Origin: Vulcanimicrobiota bacterium
Lineage (GTDB): Bacteria; Vulcanimicrobiota; Vulcanimicrobiia; Vulcanimicrobiales; Vulcanimicrobiaceae
DNA length: 6,769 bases
NCBI GenBank assembly: GCA_019233165.1
Contig: JAFAMS010000306.1
Location: 1 to 6,769 of the forward strand
Direction: 5' to 3'
In this document: positions 1 to 5,581 of the stretch, one piece after another
Layout of the letters: each line of letters starts with the position of its first letter
Position numbering within the stretch: position 1 is the first letter of the stretch
Notes under the pieces: model-generated
Told to the model about the DNA's origin: nothing
The model's input: the letters and a program-made list of their open reading frames with translations, nothing else
The model's database searches: none
Made by a program: the position numbers and the translations under genes

Positions 1-375
1 GCCGACACCGACGTTCCGATCGAGACGACGTTCGACGCTTATGAGTCCTGGCTCGCGCCGCCGGAGCACGGAGGAGGGATCGCGCACTTGCGCGTGCGGG
101 GAGATCGAATCTTCACCGGACGTCTCGTGGTCCTCGACGGAACGAACCGGGTCGTCCCGCGGTTCGGCCGCATCATCGTCCGCGTCCCCGGAAAGGCGGC
201 GCCGGTCGTCTCCGACATCGGCGAAGACGGCGAATTCTTTTTCGATCAGCTCCCGGCCGGCGACTATCCCGCGATTGTGCGCTATAAAGGAGGCGAGTGC
301 CGGTTCACGTTCGCGGCGAATGGCGGAACGGAGAAGCACGCGGATCTCGGCGAGGTTCTATGCGCCGTCTCCTGA
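1..375 (+). CDS. Outer-membrane usher of a chaperone-usher pilus, C-terminal fragment
   Basis: This reading frame is open from the first base, so the gene begins upstream of the window; 124 residues and a TGA stop are visible. Ushers are outer-membrane beta-barrel pores that receive chaperone-subunit complexes and order pilus assembly. The fragment matches the usual usher C-terminal beta-sandwich domains: a stretch resembling the GxLVxxDG pattern, then VVSDIGEDGEFFFDQLPAG (the family's G-x-DG-x-vyl-x-gL segment), then a Cys-containing strand (GECRFTF) and a final LGEVLC with a second Cys four residues from the end. Paired late cysteines are typical of usher C-terminal domains. The gene overlaps the next, secreted pilus subunit by 16 bp, which supports both calls and implies co-transcription. 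The barrel, plug and N-terminal domains lie outside the window. The family is fairly certain; the pilus subtype (archaic/Csu-like) is inferred from the SCPU neighbour. Confidence 0.82.
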   Translation, partial: ADTDVPIETTFDAYESWLAPPEHGGGIAHLRVRGDRIFTGRLVVLDGTNRVVPRFGRIIVRVPGKAAPVVSDIGEDGEFFFDQLPAGDYPAIVRYKGGECRFTFAANGGTEKHADLGEVLCAVS

Positions 376-815
376 TCGCGTTGTTGTGGCTGTGCGTTGG
401 ACCTGTCCCCGCGGATGCGGTGCCGAACGGGACGTGCGATTTCCACTCGGTGACCTCGCCGCGCTTCGGGGAGTACGATCCGCTTTCGTCGATCCGAACG
501 ACGACGACCGGCCAGATCTCGTATCAGTGCAACAAGACGCCGCCGATTCGGATTCGCATCAGCGCGGGGAACAGCGGTTCGTACGCGCAGCGGAAGATGC
601 GGGGCCCCGCGAGCGACCTCGGCTACAATCTCTATCTCGACGCGGCGAACACGCAGATCTGGGGAGACGGGACCGGTGGCTCATCCGTTTATGGTCCGGT
701 CGAAGTCAACAACGACGCGCCCGTCACGGTGACGATGTACGGGACGATCCCGCCGCGTCAAAGCGCCGGCGCGGGAAGCTACACCGACGTCTTGGTCGTG
801 ACGATCGACTTTTAG
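360..815 (+). CDS. Secreted spore coat protein U (SCPU) domain pilus subunit
   Basis: A 151-residue secreted protein with one SCPU domain, the fold used by subunits of archaic (Csu-type) chaperone-usher pili and by the Myxococcus spore coat. Residues 1-20 look like a Sec signal peptide (RR, hydrophobic LLIALLWLCV, cleavage after ADA). The domain shows its hallmark pattern: C26, FGEYDP at 37-41, C57 (likely disulfide partner of C26), an R-x-M motif near 78-81, YNLYLD at 89-94, WGDGTG at 101-106, YGTIPP at 127-132, and a closing GSYTDVLVVTIDF strand. The ATG was chosen because it begins the signal peptide directly and has GAGG 4 bp upstream (352-355). The gene overlaps the usher by 16 bp, so it is probably the last gene of the pilus operon. 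Only about five residues lie between the predicted cleavage site and C26, short for a self-polymerising pilin; it may be a terminal or tip-type subunit. Family call strong, exact role in the fibre inferred. Confidence 0.88.
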   Translation: MRRLLIALLWLCVGPVPADAVPNGTCDFHSVTSPRFGEYDPLSSIRTTTTGQISYQCNKTPPIRIRISAGNSGSYAQRKMRGPASDLGYNLYLDAANTQIWGDGTGGSSVYGPVEVNNDAPVTVTMYGTIPPRQSAGAGSYTDVLVVTIDF

Positions 816-1862
816 CTAGGCGGCCTCCGCGTCGGAGAACATGCGGCGCACCTTTTGTATCTCAGGCTGGATCTCCACGAACGCATCGACCAGCTTGGGA
901 TCGAAGTGCTGCCCCTTTCCCTTGCGCAAGTTCTCGAGAACTTCGTGGAGCGGCCACGCCTTTTTGTACGGCCGGTCGGAGAGGAGCGCGTCGAAAACGT
1001 CCGTGAGCGCGCAGATCCGCCCGCTCAAGGGGATGGTTTCACCCGCAAGGCCCTGCGGGTATCCGCTCCCGTCGTACTTCTCGTGATGCGAGAGCGCAAT
1101 CTCGGCACCCATCTGGATCACCGGCGACTCGCTGTTCTTGAGGATCTCGTAGCCCGCTCGTGCGTGGCCTTTCATGACCTCCCACTCTTCGGGGGTCAGC
1201 TTCCCTTCTTTGAGCAGGATGCTATCGGGGATGGCGACCTTTCCGATGTCGTGCATCGGCGCCGCCAGCAAAATCGTCTCTTGGGTCACGGTCGGCAGAC
1301 CAATTCGCGCGACGAGCAAGCGCGCGTAGTGACCCATCCGGATCGTGTGATTCTTCGTCTCTTTGTCCCGGAACTCGGCGGCTCGCGTCAGGCGGAAGAT
1401 CGTCTCTTCCTCGGCATGTCCGATCTCGGCGGTGACGCGGCGAACCTCTTCGGTGAGTTTCTCGGCGCGCTCGGCGAGCTTGAGCTCGCGTTCCCGCAAC
1501 TTGAGCAAATTCCGTACGCGCGCGACGAACTGAACGGGGTCCGCCGGTTTCTGTAAGAAATCGTCGACGCCGTTGTCGAACGCCGTGTAGCGAACTTCGT
1601 GCTCCCGGGCGCCGGTGATCATGATGATCGGGACGTCCGCTTTCCCGCCCATCTTCTTGAACCGTTCGACGAACTCGAGGCCGTTGGGCGAGGGCATGTT
1701 GTAGTCGATGATGAGCAGATCGACCGGATTGTCCTCAGCCCAAAGCAACGCCGCCCGCGACGTCGTGTACGGAAAAACCTCGATCCCCTTTAGCTGCTTG
1801 AGGATGCGCTCGTAGGCTTGAAGGTTCGTGATCGCGTCGTCTACCGCGAGCACCTTGGGCAT
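816..1862 (-). CDS. Response regulator with receiver and HD-GYP domains (probable c-di-GMP phosphodiesterase)
   Basis: A 348-residue RpfG-like response regulator, cytoplasmic with no membrane segment. Residues 1-120 form a receiver domain: acidic pair D8/D9, phospho-acceptor D53 in LLIIDYNMP, T83 in the MITG strand and K105 in the QKP motif. Residues about 121-148 are a charged helical linker (RERELKLAERAEKL), probably a coiled coil. Residues about 150-340 are the HD-GYP phosphohydrolase: H172, the HD pair H204/D205 in MHDIGK, H233, H259/H260 and the G267-Y268-P269 motif, so metal and catalytic residues look intact. The family hydrolyses cyclic di-GMP to pGpG or GMP; some members act on other cyclic dinucleotides. 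No histidine kinase gene is visible nearby. It follows the ROK kinase gene on the same strand after 61 bp and may be co-transcribed or have its own promoter. Its stop codon directly abuts the stop of the convergent SCPU gene. The ATG start is supported by GAGGGA 10 bp upstream. Confidence 0.95.
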   Translation of the reverse strand: MPKVLAVDDAITNLQAYERILKQLKGIEVFPYTTSRAALLWAEDNPVDLLIIDYNMPSPNGLEFVERFKKMGGKADVPIIMITGAREHEVRYTAFDNGVDDFLQKPADPVQFVARVRNLLKLRERELKLAERAEKLTEEVRRVTAEIGHAEEETIFRLTRAAEFRDKETKNHTIRMGHYARLLVARIGLPTVTQETILLAAPMHDIGKVAIPDSILLKEGKLTPEEWEVMKGHARAGYEILKNSESPVIQMGAEIALSHHEKYDGSGYPQGLAGETIPLSGRICALTDVFDALLSDRPYKKAWPLHEVLENLRKGKGQHFDPKLVDAFVEIQPEIQKVRRMFSDAEAA

Positions 1863-1872
1863 AAGGTGACTT

Positions 1873-1878
1873 TCCCTC
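1873..1878 (-). promoter_or_regulatory. Ribosome binding site of the HD-GYP gene
   Basis: GAGGGA on the minus strand lies 10 bases before the ATG at 1862 and supports that start. It sits in the 61-bp gap (1863-1923) between the ROK kinase stop and this gene. A TTCCC a little upstream could pair with the GGGAA overlapping this site, but five base pairs with a long loop is too weak to call a regulatory hairpin. No convincing promoter is visible in the gap. Confidence 0.5.
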
Positions 1879-1923
1879 TATCCTGGGAGTCGGGAATCGT
1901 GGCGTTCGCTCACCCCGTCGGCG

Positions 1924-2826
1924 TCATCCTCCAGCGGGTGAAGGAAGCGCTTGGACTGCTGCGGCGAGGCCGGAGAGGTCTTGGACGTCTTCCATCGGCG
2001 CGCGAAGCCGGCAATGCGCCGCGTTCGCCGGTAAAGCCTCACCTTCGAATCGTTCGCGAACCAGCGCGATCCACGGCCGACCGAGATAGCGTGCGAGACT
2101 CCCCAAGACGATGACGTCGAGAACGAGCAAGTCGGCGAGAAGGGCGCAGGCCGCGCCGACGGCGCGCGCATTCTCGGCAACGATCTCGCTTGCCTCACGA
2201 TCGCCCTCGGCGGAAAGCGCAGCGATCTGGGCCGGCGTCGACGTCGCGAACCGAGGGGCGTTCCGCGCCCGCGCCAACAACGCGAGCGCGGTCGCCGAGC
2301 CGAAACCCTCGAAGCAGCCGGGCTTGCCGAAGATCTCGGGCCCGTGGTCGCGATACCGCACGTGTCCGATCTCCGGCGAGTGTCCGGAACTCCCGTAGCG
2401 GACGCGCCCGTCCAGGACGAGCCCGACGCCGAAGCCGGTCCCGCACGTCAGATACGCGAGACCCGCAACGCCTGCGTCCGGTCCCCAATGCCACTCGGCG
2501 AGCGCGCACGCGGCCGCATCGTGATGCACTGCGACCGGAATCGCGAGATCCTCGCGCAACCGCTCGAGCAGCGGGAAGTCGCGAAAGGGAAGATGCGGTG
2601 CGTTCAGGACGACGCCACGCGCCGCGTCGAGCGGGCCGCCGATCGCCACGCCGATCGCGCGGCTCGCGGACGTGCGCAATGCTTCGATCGTCGCGACGAT
2701 TTCCGCGTAGAGCGCTGCCGAACCGCGTTCCCGCCGGGTCGAAAACGTGCGCCGGTCGACGACCTTCCCCGACTCGTCGCCGCGGACGACGCTCGACGTG
2801 GTTCCGCCGACGTTGACGCCGATCAG
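1924..2826 (-). CDS. ROK-family sugar kinase with CTG start and degenerate zinc motif
   Basis: A 300-residue ASKHA-fold protein of the ROK family (bacterial glucokinases, fructokinases, N-acetylmannosamine kinases and some repressors). There is no N-terminal helix-turn-helix, so this is an enzyme-type rather than regulator-type member. The phosphate-binding loop [11 protein letters not shown] is at residues 2-12, GVAIGGPLD at 59-67, the probable catalytic base D103 in HHDAAACALAE, the GTGFGVGL loop at 129-136, and the sugar-contacting E152 and H155 in SPEIGH. In the family's zinc motif (CxCGxxGC) only the last Cys, C171, remains; the first two positions are E164 and F166. The start is inferred: no ATG, GTG or TTG lies between the in-frame TAG at 2917-2919 and a TTG at 2679, which would delete the ATP loop. 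CTG at 2826-2824 forms a CTGA overlap with the carbonic anhydrase stop and begins exactly at the family N-terminus. Substrate is unknown. Family is strong; the start codon is moderately sure. Confidence 0.85.
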   Translation of the reverse strand: MIGVNVGGTTSSVVRGDESGKVVDRRTFSTRRERGSAALYAEIVATIEALRTSASRAIGVAIGGPLDAARGVVLNAPHLPFRDFPLLERLREDLAIPVAVHHDAAACALAEWHWGPDAGVAGLAYLTCGTGFGVGLVLDGRVRYGSSGHSPEIGHVRYRDHGPEIFGKPGCFEGFGSATALALLARARNAPRFATSTPAQIAALSAEGDREASEIVAENARAVGAACALLADLLVLDVIVLGSLARYLGRPWIALVRERFEGEALPANAAHCRLRAPMEDVQDLSGLAAAVQALPSPAGG

Positions 2827-3419
2827 CTCAATAACGTGACTTTTCCGGAAGCGAGCGCGTAAAACGCGGGAACGACCTTGAGCCTTTTCGCCTCGACGGC
2901 TTCGCGGACGATCGCGCTATCGGTCTGCAGTTTCTTTGCGATCAACCGCGCGTTCATCCTCGCGACCTCGTCGGCGTAAGCGTCGTCCTCCAGCGATCCC
3001 TTGGGCGTCGCTTCGAGCGCCGGCGCAATCGCGTCGACGATGCTTTGGATAGAACCGGGCGCAGTGGTTCCGGCTTTGCGCAGCTCGATCGCGCTGCCGA
3101 CCGCGCCGCACTTCTCGTGACCCATCACGATCAGCAGCATCGAGTTGAAATTCGCGATGGCGAACTCGAACGACCCGATCGTCCCCGGCGTCGCAATGTT
3201 GCCGGCGATCCGGCAGACGAAGATATCGCCGATCAATTGATCGAAAACGTGCTCGGTCGGAACGCGCGAGTCGGCACAGGAAAGAATCATTGCAGGCGGC
3301 CGTTGGCCGCCCGCCGTGTCGGCGCGACGCTCCGCGATCGCCGTAGGGGCGGGAAGCTCGCCGGCGACGAACTTGGCGTTCCCCTCCATGAGCCTTTTCA
3401 GGACTTCATCCGGCGTCAT
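2823..3419 (-). CDS. Beta-class carbonic anhydrase
   Basis: A 198-residue cytoplasmic beta-carbonic anhydrase, a zinc enzyme that interconverts CO2 and bicarbonate. The zinc ligands are all visible: C48 in SCADSRVP, H101 and C104 in MGHEKCGAV. The catalytic Asp-Arg dyad is D50/R52. The N-terminal helix ([17 protein letters not shown]) and the IAGN segment at 71-74 are typical, and the length is usual for the family. There is no signal peptide. The start is the ATG at 3419, part of a CATG shared with the divergent YjbQ gene; a later Met at residue 11 would cut into the conserved first helix. Only a weak AGG lies upstream. The stop TGA overlaps the ROK kinase by 4 bp, implying translational coupling. 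Bicarbonate supply for carboxylation reactions is the likely role. I did not assign a gene symbol because several subfamilies share these motifs. Confidence 0.95.
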   Translation of the reverse strand: MTPDEVLKRLMEGNAKFVAGELPAPTAIAERRADTAGGQRPPAMILSCADSRVPTEHVFDQLIGDIFVCRIAGNIATPGTIGSFEFAIANFNSMLLIVMGHEKCGAVGSAIELRKAGTTAPGSIQSIVDAIAPALEATPKGSLEDDAYADEVARMNARLIAKKLQTDSAIVREAVEAKRLKVVPAFYALASGKVTLLS

Positions 3420-3420
3420 G
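3417..3420. other. Shared CATG carrying the start codons of two divergent genes
   Basis: The palindrome CATG reads ATG on both strands: positions 3418-3420 start the YjbQ gene (+) and 3419-3417 start the carbonic anhydrase (-). The coding regions therefore overlap by two bases with no spacer. Any promoter or leader for each gene has to lie inside the other's coding sequence, unless transcription begins at the start codon itself. Candidate ribosome sites are poor: AGGA 14 bases before the plus-strand ATG, and AGG 5 bases before the minus-strand ATG. Confidence 0.75.
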
Positions 3421-3831
3421 ATAACCTACACCGAATACGTGACCTTCAACACGAAGAGCCGCTACGAGATCCTCGACATCACGCCCGAAGTCGAGCGCGT
3501 TCGCGCGAAGGCTGGGCTCAACGACGGCATCATTCTGGTGACGGCGATGCACATCACCGCGAGCGTCTTCGTGAACGACCATGAAGCCGGTCTTTGGAAA
3601 GACATCATGACGTGGCTCGAGGAGCTGGCCCCCCGCAAGCCCGACTACCGGCATCACGAAACCGGCGAAGACAACGCCGACGCGCATCTGAAGCGCATGC
3701 TCCTCGGACATCAAGTCGTCGTCCCCGTGACCGGCGGGAAGCTCGACTTCGGGCCGTGGGAGCGGGTTCATTATGGAGAGTTCGACGGGATGCGTCCCAA
3801 GCGGGTGCTCTTCAAGGCGCTCGGCGTCTAA
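3418..3831 (+). CDS. yjbQ: YjbQ/UPF0047-family protein (annotated as secondary thiamine-phosphate synthase)
   Basis: A 137-residue protein of the YjbQ (UPF0047) family, matching the usual length of about 135-140. Members are small soluble proteins; thiamine-phosphate synthase activity has been reported for some, but the physiological role is uncertain. Conserved features are visible: [13 protein letters not shown] at 42-54 (counterpart of the family's HTSAGLxxNE segment, with H45 and N53), H79/H80 and [15 protein letters not shown] at 83-97 (D85, N86, H90), [24 protein letters not shown] at the C-terminal half. The conserved histidines and acidic residues suggest a metal or phosphate site. 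The ATG at 3418 was chosen because translation from it aligns with the family N-terminus; upstream in-frame starts at 3388 and 3316 lie inside the antisense carbonic anhydrase gene and add non-family sequence. The stop TAA overlaps the stop of pckA on the other strand. No other thiamine genes are in the window. Confidence 0.9.
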   Translation: MITYTEYVTFNTKSRYEILDITPEVERVRAKAGLNDGIILVTAMHITASVFVNDHEAGLWKDIMTWLEELAPRKPDYRHHETGEDNADAHLKRMLLGHQVVVPVTGGKLDFGPWERVHYGEFDGMRPKRVLFKALGV

Positions 3832-5435
3832 GGCTTAATCGCCACCCGCCGCACCGCTTCGCTGGCGCTCGATTCGAAGCGTTTGAAGTTCTCGGCGAAG
3901 AGCGCCGCGAGTTTCTTGGCTTGTGCGTCGTACGCCGCTTTGTCGCTCCACGCGGAGCGCGGATCGAGGACTTCGTTCGGTACACCCGGGACGTGCTCGG
4001 GAATCTCGAGACCGAAGAAGGGCTCGCGTATGTAGCGCGCGCCGGCGAGCTTCTTCTCGATCGCGGCATTTAGCATCGCGCGCGTATACGAGATCTTCAT
4101 CCGCGAGCCGACGCCGTAGGGTCCGCCGGTCCAACCGGTGTTCACGAGCCAGCAGCTCACGTTGTGCTCGGCGATCCGCTCGCCCAGCAGACGCGCGTAC
4201 GTGGTCGGCGGGTGGACCATGAACGGTGCACCGAAGCACGTCGAGAACGTCGCCTGCGGTTCGGTCACGCCTCGTTCCGTACCGGCGACTTTCGCCGTGT
4301 ACCCGGAGAGGAAATGGTACATAGCTTGCTCGGGTGAGAGCCGCGAGATTGGGGGCAGGACGCCGAAGGCGTCGGCGGTGAGCATGACGATCGCGTGCGC
4401 GTGCCCTCCCTGTCCGCCGGCGACGACGTGCGGGATGAAGTGCAACGGGTATGCGGAGCGCGTGTTCTCCGTTTTCTGCTCGGACTCGAGGTCGAGCGTG
4501 CGCGTCGCCGGATCGAAAACGACGTTCTCCAGGACGGTGCCGAAGCGATGGGACGCCGCCCAGATCTCCGGCTCGGCGTATTGGGAGAGCCGGATCACTT
4601 TGGCGTAGCAGCCGCCTTCGAAGTTGAAGACGCCGTGGTCGGACCAGCCATGCTCGTCGTCGCCGATGAGCGGGCGGTTCGGATCGGCGGAAAGCGTCGT
4701 CTTTCCGGTTCCGGAGAGCCCGAAGAAGATCGCGACGTCGCCGTCCGGGCCTTCGTTCGCAGAAGCGTGCATCGAGAGGACGCCGCGCAGCGGCATCAGG
4801 TAGTTCATGATCGTAAAGACCGACTTCTTGATCTCGCCCGCGTAGCGCGTCCCGCCGATCAGCACGATCTTCTTCGCGAAGTTGACGAGAATGAAGGTCG
4901 GTGAGTTCGTTCCATCGCGCTGAGGGTTGGCTTCGAAGAGCGCGGCGTCGACGACGGTGAACTCCGGCTTGAACGCTTCGGGCGGCTGTTCGGGGACGAT
5001 GAAGAGATCCCGCGCGAAAAGATTTTGCCACGCCAGCTCGGTGACGATCCGAACCGGAAAACGGTACCGCGGATCTGCGCCGACGTAGCAGTCGAGCGTG
5101 TACAGATCGCGCTTGCCGAGATACGCCCCGACCCGTTCGAGGAGCGCGTCGAACCGCTCCGGCGCGATCGGGCGGTTGGTCTCGCCCCAGTCGATCGCGC
5201 CCTCGCTCGAAGGCTCTTTGACGAAGAACTTGTCCTTGGGGGAGCGCCCCGTGTGCTTGCCCGTATCGACGACGAGCTGCCCGTCGGCGGCGACGACGCC
5301 CTCGTCGCGGCGGAGCGCGTGCTCGTACAGCTCGGCGACGCTGAGGTTCCGAAAGACCCGCCCCTCCGGCTTGATCCCCAGGGCGGCGAGATCGTCGTCG
5401 ATGTTCCCCGCAACGTCGGGCAGCGTGAGGATCAT
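3828..5435 (-). CDS. pckA: Phosphoenolpyruvate carboxykinase (ATP)
   Basis: A 535-residue ATP-dependent PEP carboxykinase, which converts oxaloacetate and ATP to PEP, CO2 and ADP, the entry step of gluconeogenesis. All residues I would look for are present: R64 in [10 protein letters not shown]198 and K203/K204 in [10 protein letters not shown]223 in SMHASAN, the P-loop GLSGTGKTT at 239-247 with K245/T246, metal-binding D259/D260 in LIGDDEHGW, and R326 in ENTRSAYP. Length is normal and the frame is unbroken. Start: the ATG at 5435 has AAGGAG 9 bases upstream and begins at the family's N-terminus; an upstream in-frame start at 5501 would add 22 atypical residues and is rejected. The gene is transcribed away from the aminopeptidase gene across a 146-bp spacer and converges on YjbQ with overlapping stops. 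The carbonic anhydrase nearby could handle released CO2, but is not in the same operon. Confidence 0.98.
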   Translation of the reverse strand: MILTLPDVAGNIDDDLAALGIKPEGRVFRNLSVAELYEHALRRDEGVVAADGQLVVDTGKHTGRSPKDKFFVKEPSSEGAIDWGETNRPIAPERFDALLERVGAYLGKRDLYTLDCYVGADPRYRFPVRIVTELAWQNLFARDLFIVPEQPPEAFKPEFTVVDAALFEANPQRDGTNSPTFILVNFAKKIVLIGGTRYAGEIKKSVFTIMNYLMPLRGVLSMHASANEGPDGDVAIFFGLSGTGKTTLSADPNRPLIGDDEHGWSDHGVFNFEGGCYAKVIRLSQYAEPEIWAASHRFGTVLENVVFDPATRTLDLESEQKTENTRSAYPLHFIPHVVAGGQGGHAHAIVMLTADAFGVLPPISRLSPEQAMYHFLSGYTAKVAGTERGVTEPQATFSTCFGAPFMVHPPTTYARLLGERIAEHNVSCWLVNTGWTGGPYGVGSRMKISYTRAMLNAAIEKKLAGARYIREPFFGLEIPEHVPGVPNEVLDPRSAWSDKAAYDAQAKKLAALFAENFKRFESSASEAVRRVAIKP

Positions 5436-5444
5436 GGTAGGATA

Positions 5445-5450
5445 CTCCTT
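5445..5450 (-). promoter_or_regulatory. Ribosome binding site of pckA
   Basis: AAGGAG on the minus strand ends 9 bases before the ATG at 5435. It is the best Shine-Dalgarno sequence in the window and fixes the pckA start over the longer alternative beginning at 5501. Confidence 0.8.
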
Positions 5451-5546
5451 CGTCGGGCAACAGATGGCTTCGCGCCGCGAGCGTAGCTCCCCGGCAGTCA
5501 ACGGTGGCTTGGGCTTCGTTCCCCGCCCTGACGCCGCACAATCGCG

Positions 5547-5553
5547 AAGGAGG
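5547..5553 (+). promoter_or_regulatory. Displaced Shine-Dalgarno-like site upstream of the aminopeptidase
   Basis: AAGGAGG is a near-perfect anti-16S match, but lies 28 bases before the likely ATG at 5582 and 25 before an in-frame GTG at 5579, too far for standard initiation. No ATG, GTG or TTG occurs at normal spacing after it. The intervening GC-rich sequence contains a GGGC/GCCC pair that might fold and shorten the distance; alternatively the match is chance. Confidence 0.3.
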
Positions 5554-5581
5554 CGGCACGGGCGGCGGCAAGCCCCCGGTG

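Larger units (their letters stand above)
5436..5581. promoter_or_regulatory. Divergent intergenic region between pckA and the aminopeptidase gene
   Basis: This is the longest non-coding stretch in the window and, by position, must carry or adjoin the pckA and aminopeptidase promoters. On the minus strand TTGACT at 5501-5496 resembles a -35 box, but no good -10 hexamer follows at 16-18 bases. On the plus strand CACAAT at 5537-5542 could be a weak -10 without a matching -35. I see no clear operator repeat or riboswitch, so promoter positions are unassigned. Confidence 0.4.

Noticed and set aside
41..1006. A 321-codon plus-strand frame across usher, SCPU and HD-GYP genes
   Set aside because: It is Arg/Ser/Ala-rich, out of frame with three well supported genes, and has no recognisable domain.
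1863..1923. Possible hairpin (TTCCC/GGGAA) masking the HD-GYP ribosome site or ending the ROK transcript
   Set aside because: Five base pairs around a 15-base loop, with no T-run, is weaker than expected for a terminator or a regulatory stem.
1924..2679. ROK kinase starting at TTG 2679 as a truncated pseudogene
   Set aside because: The frame continues upstream without a stop and encodes the conserved phosphate-binding loop and first strands, so the gene is intact with an unusual start.
2190..2862. Long plus-strand frames opposite the ROK kinase gene
   Set aside because: Composition is Arg-rich and low complexity in one frame, with no motifs; the minus-strand ROK frame carries clear catalytic signatures.
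5496..5501. TTGACT as a -35 box for pckA
   Set aside because: No acceptable -10 hexamer follows at 16-18 bases, so the match alone is not enough to call a promoter.
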